In this document: positions 16,989 to 24,020 of the stretch, in pieces
How positions within the stretch are numbered: the first letter of the stretch is position 1
Layout of the letters: every line of letters starts with the position of its first letter
Assembly (NCBI RefSeq): GCF_002863585.1
Contig: NZ_PGUY01000020.1
Span: forward strand, 1 to 64,000
Reading direction: 5' to 3'
DNA from: Peribacillus deserti
Lineage (GTDB): Bacteria; Bacillota; Bacilli; Bacillales; DSM-1321
DNA length: 64,000 nt
Notes under the pieces: generated by a model
What the model saw: only the letters and a program-made list of their open reading frames with translations
Database searches by the model: none
What the model was told of the DNA's origin: nothing
Translations under genes and position numbers: made by a program

Positions 16989-18395
16989 ATGCAATACAAT
17001 CTTTTCAAACCTGGTCGGCACTGGAGTGAAATTGAATTATGGAAGGATATAACGGAAGAACAATGGAATGATTGGATCTGGCAGCTGACCAATACCATAA
17101 AAACGCTCGAGGATCTAAAAAAAGTAGTCAACCTTACGCCCGATGAAGAAGAAGGGGTCCAAATTGCAACAAAAACCATTCCATTGAATATTACTCCTTA
17201 CTATGCGTCCCTAATGAGCCGTGATGACCCCAGATGCCCGATCCGGATGCAGTCCGTTCCCCTGACCAGTGAATTGAACAAAACACGATATGACTTGGAG
17301 GATCCTCTGCATGAAGACGAGGATTCCCCTGTACCGGGGCTGACCCACCGTTACCCTGACCGTGTTTTATTTTTAGTGACCAATCAATGTTCCATGTACT
17401 GCAGATATTGTACCAGAAGACGGTTTTCCGGGCAGATTGGCATGGGTGTCCCGAAAAAACAGCTCGATGCTGCAATTGCCTATATCCGTGATACACCACA
17501 GGTAAGGGATGTGCTGATATCCGGAGGTGATGGTCTGTTAATAAATGATAATGTGCTCGAATATGTTCTTAAGAGTTTAAGAGGGATCCCGCATGTGGAA
17601 ATCATTCGTATTGGCACCAGGGCTCCTGTAGTCTTCCCTCAGCGGATCACCGAAAATCTATGCAATATCTTGAAAAAATATCATCCTGTCTGGCTGAATA
17701 CACATTTTAATACGTCAGTTGAAATAACGGAAGAGTCCAAGCGTGCCTGTGAAATGCTCGTAAATTCCGGGGTGCCGGTAGGGAACCAGGCAGTCATTCT
17801 GTCCGGGATCAATGACAGTGTCCCGATCATGCGTAAATTGATGCACGACCTCGTGAAAATCAGAGTCCGCCCTTATTATATTTATCAATGTGATCTATCC
17901 GAAGGAATAGGCCATTTCAGGGCCCCGATCAGTAAAGGGCTGGAGATTATGGAAGGACTCCGGGGACATACGTCGGGATATGCGGTTCCTACATTTGTCG
18001 TGGATGCACCTGGCGGAGGAGGCAAAATCCCGCTGCAGCCAAACTATATCATCTCTCAGAGTGCAAGCAAGGTTGTGCTGCGAAACTTTGAAGGAGTGAT
18101 TACCTCATATCCGGAACCGCAGGAATATCAGGCAGGTCGAGCAGATGCGTATTTTAAAGAGAAGTACCCAGATGTTTACGAAAATTACAATAGTACGGGA
18201 ATTCTATCCGTGATGGATGATTCCAAGTTTAATATTGTCCCCGAAGGACTCGAACGTCTGGATAAAAGAGAATCGTATAAAGAAAATCCTGAACATGTCA
18301 GCTTAAAGAGCAAGAGAGAAAAAAGAGACGAGCTTAAACAGAAAAAATTTCTTGCCCAGCAGACAAAAGCAGCCGTTACCGGCAGAGGGGAATAA
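16989..18395 (+). CDS. kamA: L-lysine 2,3-aminomutase
   Basis: A 468-residue radical SAM/PLP enzyme that moves the alpha-amino group of L-lysine to C3, giving L-beta-lysine. The [4Fe-4S] cysteines are C134, C138 and C141 in CSMYCRYC, and the PLP lysine is K346 in GGGGKIPLQPNY. GLTHRYPDRVLFLVTNQC and HFRAPISKGLEIMEGLRGHTSG, as well as the charged C-terminal tail, closely resemble B. subtilis KamA. I chose ATG 16989 because GGAGGG ends 6 bases before it; ATG 16983 abuts that site. The product can serve as a compatible-solute precursor or a catabolic intermediate; the neighbours favour catabolism. Confidence 0.95.
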   Translation: MQYNLFKPGRHWSEIELWKDITEEQWNDWIWQLTNTIKTLEDLKKVVNLTPDEEEGVQIATKTIPLNITPYYASLMSRDDPRCPIRMQSVPLTSELNKTRYDLEDPLHEDEDSPVPGLTHRYPDRVLFLVTNQCSMYCRYCTRRRFSGQIGMGVPKKQLDAAIAYIRDTPQVRDVLISGGDGLLINDNVLEYVLKSLRGIPHVEIIRIGTRAPVVFPQRITENLCNILKKYHPVWLNTHFNTSVEITEESKRACEMLVNSGVPVGNQAVILSGINDSVPIMRKLMHDLVKIRVRPYYIYQCDLSEGIGHFRAPISKGLEIMEGLRGHTSGYAVPTFVVDAPGGGGKIPLQPNYIISQSASKVVLRNFEGVITSYPEPQEYQAGRADAYFKEKYPDVYENYNSTGILSVMDDSKFNIVPEGLERLDKRESYKENPEHVSLKSKREKRDELKQKKFLAQQTKAAVTGRGE

Positions 18396-18399
18396 AGAG

Positions 18400-18675
18400 A
18401 TGCGTTGTGTATGGTGTGAATCAGATGGTGCTGAAATGAGAACGGCTGCCGTTTATTGGGAGCTTCCGGATGGTACGAGAACCATTGAGATAAAAGAAAC
18501 GCCGACCATTGCCTGCGATGAGTGCGGTATGAATTACCAGAGCGATGAGCTCGTAACAGAAATTGAGGACCAATTATTTTTAATAGACACCAAGACTCTT
18601 CCTCAAGTGATGTCCTTCAGCGAGCTGATGGCCCAGCCGCGGTTGTTGAAGCGCAATTACTTTAAGTTTGATTGA
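18400..18675 (+). CDS. yokU: YokU family zinc-ribbon-like protein
   Basis: A 91-residue cytosolic protein with two CxxC pairs: CVWC at the N-terminus and CDEC near residue 45, spaced as in YgiT-type zinc fingers, so one structural zinc is likely. It begins 4 bases after the kamA stop behind GAGGGG and is followed by the terminator, so it is the last gene of the block. YokU homologues are often placed beside kamA in bacilli, which suggests a helper or regulatory role for the aminomutase. No function has been established. Confidence 0.85.
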   Translation: MRCVWCESDGAEMRTAAVYWELPDGTRTIEIKETPTIACDECGMNYQSDELVTEIEDQLFLIDTKTLPQVMSFSELMAQPRLLKRNYFKFD

Positions 18676-18700
18676 AAGAAAGTAAAGACTAATAGAGTGG

Positions 18701-18736
18701 GAAGGGGAAACCGTATAAGGGTTTCCCTTTTGTATT
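18701..18736 (+). terminator. Rho-independent terminator of the lysine block
   Basis: GGGGAAACC / GGGTTTCCC stem with a short loop followed by TTTTG, 26 bases after the yokU stop. Confidence 0.85.
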
Positions 18737-18786
18737 TTATTTTAGGGAGTGTTTCCAGAGTAGAATATAAAATTTAGTCTTTTATT

Positions 18787-19014
18787 AAGGCTGTTTTCGC
18801 AAACTTTGTTGTTTTTGAATAAGGGGGTGATTTCCACTACAGGATGCTCGCGGACCTTAGGGGCGTGCGCTGAGCCTCCTCGGCTTCGCCTGTGGGGTCT
18901 CACCTGTCACGCTGCTCCCGCAGGAGTCTCGCACCTTACGTTCCAATCAACCTGTTTAACAATAAGGAAGGTTCACATAACTATAAAAAAACAACAATCT
19001 TTTAGAAAAGAGCG
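18787..19014 (-). mobile_element. Interspersed element A, copy 2 (short form, reversed)
   Basis: Reads in the opposite direction to the other five copies: it begins AAGGCTGTTTTCGCAAAC and ends with CAACAATCTTTTAGAAAAG. Core landmarks GGAACGTAAGG, CCTGCGGG and CGAAGCCGAGGAGG are present in reverse complement. It lacks the nested B unit and encodes nothing. Confidence 0.85.
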
Positions 19015-19344
19015 TTTATTAAAAATTCAGAGCTGATGTTCGAAAAACTGAAATGTTTTTAAATTATTGCGTTAAAGTACATGTCATGCTCCTTGCTAAG
19101 CGTTTTTTTCGCCGATAGTGAATGCTTAGTGAAATTACGTAAGATTTGCGTTGAGAGAATTCAGTATGTATATTTTTTCCAGGTTTAATACCCTCTCATT
19201 TGTGGGAAAGGATATAGTTGTTGAAGTCACCTTCTGTAGGAATCTGCCTCTTCTTGGCTGTAAGCTCCTGCCCGCATCAACAAGATATTGTTTTTCTGAT
19301 ATAATATAAATAGCATAAATAGACTATTACATCTAGGAGGAGCT
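19015..19344 (+). promoter_or_regulatory. Upstream region of the symporter gene with a likely -10 box
   Basis: No gene is seen here. A consensus TATAAT lies at 19300-19305, 39 bases before the start codon; the best -35 at 17-bp spacing is TCAACA (19277-19282), a weak match. CTAAGCG and GCTTAG around 19095-19135 could form a loose hairpin. No riboswitch or TnrA-type palindrome is recognised. Confidence 0.4.
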
Positions 19345-20754
19345 ATGAAACTTGTAGAAACAATTGTTGGGACATTGAATAATTATCTATGGTCTTATAT
19401 TTTAATTGTACTATTGATTGGAGTCGGGATTTATTTTACATTCCGGACAAAATTTGTTCAGTTCCGCATGATTGGTGAGATGTTCAGGCTTCTTGGAGAA
19501 GGTGCCCGTGATGATAAAAAAGGTGTCTCTTCTTTTCAGGCATTCTGTATAAGTACTGCTTCAAGAGTAGGAACAGGGAACTTAGCCGGGGTTGCCATTG
19601 CCATCACTACTGGAGGACCCGGTGCTGTGTTTTGGATGTGGCTGATTGCGGTCATAGGCTCTGCAACTGCTTTTATTGAAAGTACACTTGCCCAGATTTA
19701 CAAAGTACGAGACGGAGAGAGCTTCCGCGGCGGGCCGGCCTATTATATGGAGAAGGCCTTGAATGCACGCTGGATGGGGATGACTTTTGCCGTCTTAATA
19801 TCGGTTACATTCGGTCTTGCATTTAATTCTGTACAGGCTAATACAATCACGAGTGCTTTTGAAGGATCATTTGGTTTAAATCCAGCCATTACGGCTGTGA
19901 TCTTATGTGTGGTAACGACCCTCATTATATTTGGCGGAGTCAAGCGGATTGCTAAGGTTGCTGAATTGATGGTTCCTGTTATGGCAGGAGCTTATATTCT
20001 TATCGCCCTGTTCATTGTAATTACCAATATCAGTGAAGTACCGGGTGTATTTGCTTTAATCTTCCAAAATGCATTTGGGCTTAAAGAAGTTGCCGGCGGT
20101 TCGCTGGGCGCTGCCATGGTCAATGGCATAAAGCGCGGCTTATTTTCAAATGAAGCGGGAATGGGGAGCGCTCCCAATGCCGCAGCTGCAGCAGAGGTCA
20201 GTCATCCTGTAAAGCAGGGCCTTATCCAGTCGCTTGGTGTTTTTGTGGATACATTGGTCATCTGCAGTTCGACCGCTTTTATCATTTTATTATCCGGTTT
20301 GTATACGTCCAAAGAATCAGATGGAATTGCGCTGACTCAAAATGCACTAGAAACTTCAATCGGTTCATGGGCAGGAATTTTCCTCGCCATCATTGTTTTA
20401 TTATTCGCTTATAGCTCTATCGTGGGTAATTATTATTACGGGGAATCGAATATAGAGTTTATGAAGTCCAATAAAGTTTGGTTAAATACGTATCGAATTG
20501 CTGTAATTGCTATGGTCGCATTTGGTTCGTTTGCTCCACTGACTTTTGTTTGGAGTATCGCCGACCTGTTCATGGGGTTAATGGCCATTATTAACCTTAT
20601 TGCCATCACACTGCTTGGCAAAATAGCATTTTCCGCACTTGCTGATTACACCATGCAAAAAAAGCAGGGGAAGAACCCAGTTTTTTATTCAACCACGATC
20701 CCAGGGCTTAAACATATTGAAGCTTGGGAATCTGAAAATCTTGATAACAAATGA
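19345..20754 (+). CDS. alsT: Alanine/glycine:cation symporter family protein (AlsT-like)
   Basis: A 469-residue polytopic membrane protein of the AGCS family, which takes up neutral amino acids with Na+ or H+. STASRVGTGNLAGVAIAITTGGPGAVFWMW is the family signature, and NGIKRGLFSNEAGMGSAPNAAAAAEVSHP is the second conserved block. About ten hydrophobic segments are visible. B. subtilis AlsT acts as a glutamine transporter, so glutamine, alanine or glycine are the likely substrates. AGGAGGAG precedes the ATG. It has its own promoter and terminator. It could supply amino acids but is not physically linked to the lysine block, from which a repeat and a terminator separate it. Confidence 0.9.
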   Translation: MKLVETIVGTLNNYLWSYILIVLLIGVGIYFTFRTKFVQFRMIGEMFRLLGEGARDDKKGVSSFQAFCISTASRVGTGNLAGVAIAITTGGPGAVFWMWLIAVIGSATAFIESTLAQIYKVRDGESFRGGPAYYMEKALNARWMGMTFAVLISVTFGLAFNSVQANTITSAFEGSFGLNPAITAVILCVVTTLIIFGGVKRIAKVAELMVPVMAGAYILIALFIVITNISEVPGVFALIFQNAFGLKEVAGGSLGAAMVNGIKRGLFSNEAGMGSAPNAAAAAEVSHPVKQGLIQSLGVFVDTLVICSSTAFIILLSGLYTSKESDGIALTQNALETSIGSWAGIFLAIIVLLFAYSSIVGNYYYGESNIEFMKSNKVWLNTYRIAVIAMVAFGSFAPLTFVWSIADLFMGLMAIINLIAITLLGKIAFSALADYTMQKKQGKNPVFYSTTIPGLKHIEAWESENLDNK

Positions 20755-20770
20755 AATAAATGATTGAACA

Positions 20771-20802
20771 TCACCAGGGAGCCCAGCTTCCTGGTTTTTT
20801 CT
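20771..20802 (+). terminator. Rho-independent terminator
   Basis: ACCAGGGAG / CTTCCTGGT stem with CCCAG loop and TTTTTTCT, after the symporter gene. Confidence 0.85.
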
Positions 20803-20881
20803 ATAAAAATAAATAGACAATCAGACTGGCAGAGTATACTCTATTACTAGTTTCCATAATTTAGTCAGGAGAGTACATCCT

Positions 20882-22387
20882 TTGCATATTTATATAGCTT
20901 TTCAAAAAAGAACTTTTTTTAATTATATTTTAGGCTCTTTCATCGCTGTCTTTGGTGTCGGAAGTCTTTTTATCTTTCATACCCTTACCCTGTCGCCCGA
21001 TGAGATACGGTATCTTCTCGGGATCATGATGTTCTCCACGCTGATTATGATTGTATGTGAATATGTCTTTTATGTGAAACATATCAAGCCTCTGCGTGAA
21101 TTTTATAAACGCGGGCATGCATCTTACCGAAGTCTTGTTAACGCCTTTCATGCCATCCACAGTTTCCCGGTCTTAACGGTAAAACGAATAATGGGTCCTC
21201 ATTTATGTGGTTTGTCAGTCCCTGCAAGTGGATCTGCCTATATATTTATTAAAATGGGTTATTTAGATTTTCCTTTGTATTTTATCGGACTGGCATGGGT
21301 AGGAGCCATTCTGGTCGCTGTTATGCATGCGCTGATTGAATTTTTTCTAACCTGCCGTTCCATTATCCCTGTGGTTTCAGATCTTCTTAGTAGATCAGAG
21401 GAATATGGTAAAAAACTGCCGCTACCGCACAGACATATTGTTACGATCAAGGGAAAGCTGATATACAGCTCATTGTTCATTGCTGTTTTCCCTATATTGG
21501 CTTTTGTCCTCGCGTCAGGTATTCAGTTGAATGAGTCGAGTGCAGGCGATATAGGCGCCTACTGGAAATGGGCTTTGACGATTCTTGCCGTTATTGTCTC
21601 TATGGCTGCATTCAGCAGCCTGCTGCTATATGAAAATATTAATAAACCGATTGAAGTATTAAAGCAGCGATTTACAAAAGTGGAGGAAGGTCATCTCGAC
21701 CCCATCGTTAATATCTATTCGGATGAGTATGCCACCTTAGTTAAGGGGTTTAACACCATGGTACGGGGGATCAGGGAAAGAGATAAGAGAAATGATTCTC
21801 TCCTGGAAAGCTTTTATACAATCTTTGCTGCAACTCTGGATGCAAGGGATCCATATACTGCTGGACATTCAAACCGTGTCGCGGAATATGCGGTATTAAT
21901 TGGTGAAGTGGCCGGGCTGCCGGCTGGACAGATTGATTTGCTAAAAAAGTCATCACTTTTGCATGATATCGGAAAAATCGGGATCAGAGATGATGTTCTG
22001 CTAAAAGAAGGCAAGTTAACCGACGAAGAGTTCGCCCAGATTAAAATGCATCCGGTCATAGGAGCCAATATACTTGAGCAGGTCAATCTTCCAAATGATT
22101 TGAAGCCGCTGCTTCCTGGTGTCAAATATCACCATGAACGCTATGATGGGAGAGGCTATCCGGAAGGGTTAAAAGGAGAAAACATCCCTTTATTCGGAAG
22201 AATTATGGCAGTAGCTGATGCATATGACGCCATGACATCGGACCGACCCTACCGAAAAGGAATGCCTGTAGAAAAAGCTCTCTCCATTCTAAAGGATGGA
22301 AAAGGAACACAGTGGGATCCACATTACGTGGACCTCTTTGTAAAGGTGATAAGCAAAAATCATAAGCTAGGAAAACAGATCGGCTGA
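20882..22387 (+). CDS. Membrane HD-GYP domain protein with HAMP
   Basis: A 501-residue protein with four to six N-terminal transmembrane segments (to about residue 250), a HAMP-like linker (NKPIEVLKQRFTKVEEGHLDPIV), and a C-terminal HD-GYP domain. LHDIGKIGI gives the HD pair and HHERYDGRGYPEGLKG the GYP motif; both are intact, so hydrolysis of cyclic di-GMP or a related cyclic dinucleotide is expected. No extracellular sensor domain of note is present, so the membrane segments probably sense. The start is TTG behind AGGAGAG. It is monocistronic, ends against a palindromic repeat and is convergent with the next gene. Confidence 0.88.
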   Translation: MHIYIAFQKRTFFNYILGSFIAVFGVGSLFIFHTLTLSPDEIRYLLGIMMFSTLIMIVCEYVFYVKHIKPLREFYKRGHASYRSLVNAFHAIHSFPVLTVKRIMGPHLCGLSVPASGSAYIFIKMGYLDFPLYFIGLAWVGAILVAVMHALIEFFLTCRSIIPVVSDLLSRSEEYGKKLPLPHRHIVTIKGKLIYSSLFIAVFPILAFVLASGIQLNESSAGDIGAYWKWALTILAVIVSMAAFSSLLLYENINKPIEVLKQRFTKVEEGHLDPIVNIYSDEYATLVKGFNTMVRGIRERDKRNDSLLESFYTIFAATLDARDPYTAGHSNRVAEYAVLIGEVAGLPAGQIDLLKKSSLLHDIGKIGIRDDVLLKEGKLTDEEFAQIKMHPVIGANILEQVNLPNDLKPLLPGVKYHHERYDGRGYPEGLKGENIPLFGRIMAVADAYDAMTSDRPYRKGMPVEKALSILKDGKGTQWDPHYVDLFVKVISKNHKLGKQIG

Positions 22388-22389
22388 TT

Positions 22390-22467
22390 GGGAAATAAAG
22401 ACTGTCCCCACGAAGAAAGCTTGCCGACACTGGGCTGCAAGCTCTGGGAAATGGGGGACAGTCCCCC
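22390..22467. repeat. Palindrome-pair repeat C, copy 1 (GGGACAGTCCC type)
   Basis: GGGAAATAAAGACTGTCCCC at the left and GGGAAATGGGGGACAGTCCC at the right, about 40 bp of variable sequence between. It fills the gap between two convergent stop codons and could serve as a two-way terminator. Copies at 26298, 33873 and 55173. Confidence 0.8.
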
Positions 22468-22470
22468 TAA

Positions 22471-22830
22471 TTATTCCTTTAATTTTTGGACATCTTCATT
22501 TGGTGCCTGGAAGTCAAGGTCTAGTATTTTCTGTTGTTCGATGAAGCTCCGTGCTTCTTCGTCGCCTAATCTATAAATGATGGAGTAGATGTGTTTCAGG
22601 GACGATTCGTATTTGTCGTTTTGGGAGGCTATATGCGGTTCAACATATGGAATATGTGATCTTACAAAGGTTTTCATATCATCGTCATAGTTTTGAGTGA
22701 ACCACATTTGCAGCTCTGCCAGATCTTCTTCATTCGCAAAAATTCTAAAATTGGGGCTTCCGTCTATTGGTGCTTCAAGAATCTCCCCGCTGGATATGTC
22801 TACGAAATATGTTTGTTTGGTTGTTTCCAT
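22471..22830 (-). CDS. Hypothetical protein
   Basis: A 119-residue cytosolic acidic protein of no recognised family. It begins METTKQTYFVDISSGEILEAP, reading like a small beta-rich domain, and continues with a helical part (DDDMKTFVRSHIPYVEP, HIYSIIYRLGDEEARSFIEQQ). AGGGAG lies 10 bases before the ATG at 22830; an ATG at 22836 is also possible. It is transcribed divergently from the MBL hydrolase and ends at repeat C. The sequence looks like a genuine conserved bacillus protein but I can assign no role. Confidence 0.65.
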   Translation of the reverse strand: METTKQTYFVDISSGEILEAPIDGSPNFRIFANEEDLAELQMWFTQNYDDDMKTFVRSHIPYVEPHIASQNDKYESSLKHIYSIIYRLGDEEARSFIEQQKILDLDFQAPNEDVQKLKE

Positions 22831-22960
22831 AAACATTCATCTCCCTTACGTTCGTTTCTTACTTTGTACCACTATAGGGGATGGATTAATCTACCTTTTT
22901 ATTTGAATGAGGAAAAAAATATGTTTTAATGTGCTTACAAACCTATTGAGGAGCATGCAG

Positions 22961-23890
22961 ATGAAGCGGGAAATTTATTCTAATCTAGATGGAATTGAAA
23001 ATACAAAAGGCATCAAGGACATGCTGCGCTGGTCAAAAGAGCGGCGCGGAAAAAAGAAAGATTTAAGTGTCCAGATTCCCCAAGCGGAAAATAAGGAAGT
23101 GTCTCGTTTAAATCAAAATAAATTGCAGATCTCCATCACCTGGATCGGCCACTCAACCTTTCTGATCCAGATGGCTGGGTTGAATATTATTACAGACCCA
23201 GTCTGGGCGGGGAGAATGGGTGTCCAGAAGAGGCTGACTGAACCGGGCCTGCCTATTGAGTCGCTGCCGCCGATAGATATTGTTCTGATTTCTCATGGAC
23301 ATTATGACCATCTGGATTTTGGAACGATTAAGCGGTTAAAGGGAACGCCTGTTTTCTATGTACCGATAGGATTAAAGAGGGCGTTTGCCAAAAGAGGGTA
23401 CAAGAATATTGTAGAGGCGAATTGGTGGGAATCTTTTTCGCACCGCGGATTGAAGTTATCGTTTGTACCTGCCCAGCACTGGACCAAACGCTCTTTAACG
23501 GATACAAACACTTCGCACTGGGGAGGATGGATCATGGAGGCCGATCCTTCTGCAAGATCTGTTTATTTTGTTGGGGATACAGGCTATTTCCGCGGTTTTA
23601 AAGAGATTGCTTCCCGTTTTGACATAGATATTGTGTTGATGCCGATTGGTGCATATGAGCCGGAATGGTTCATGTCTGTTTCGCATATAAACCCTGAGGA
23701 CTCTATTAAGGCTTTTAAGGAATTGGACGGGAAACTGTTTATTCCGATGCATTACGGTGCATACCGGCTTGCTGATGACACCGGCCCGGAAGCACTGGAC
23801 AGACTGATAGCACATTGGGAAAAAGAAGCAATGGATAGCGGTATGCTAAAAGTACTGAAAATCGGAGAAACACTTTGGCCAGGCCTGTAA
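22961..23890 (+). CDS. MBL-fold metallohydrolase, NAPE-PLD/UlaG-like
   Basis: A 309-residue metallo-beta-lactamase fold protein. ITWIGHSTFLIQMAGLNIITDPVW is the start of the MBL core, ISHGHYDHLD is the metal-binding HxHxDH, and YFVGDTGYF and MHYGAYRL supply later ligands. This arrangement matches the NAPE-PLD/RomA-like branch, which includes phosphodiesterases and lactonases; the bacterial substrates are mostly unknown. I chose ATG 22961, 7 bases after GAGGAG; upstream starts (22907, 22955) are worse placed. No signal peptide. It appears monocistronic. Confidence 0.85.
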   Translation: MKREIYSNLDGIENTKGIKDMLRWSKERRGKKKDLSVQIPQAENKEVSRLNQNKLQISITWIGHSTFLIQMAGLNIITDPVWAGRMGVQKRLTEPGLPIESLPPIDIVLISHGHYDHLDFGTIKRLKGTPVFYVPIGLKRAFAKRGYKNIVEANWWESFSHRGLKLSFVPAQHWTKRSLTDTNTSHWGGWIMEADPSARSVYFVGDTGYFRGFKEIASRFDIDIVLMPIGAYEPEWFMSVSHINPEDSIKAFKELDGKLFIPMHYGAYRLADDTGPEALDRLIAHWEKEAMDSGMLKVLKIGETLWPGL

Positions 23891-24020
23891 TTCTTCCGCT
23901 GAAAATGGTATAGTGAGTAACGTGGTTTTTTTACGATAACCAACAATAATTACAACACAAAGGAGAAGACCCTGTTCAAAATGGTTCGCTCCTTTTTTGT
24001 TTTAAGGAAGATAGATAATC

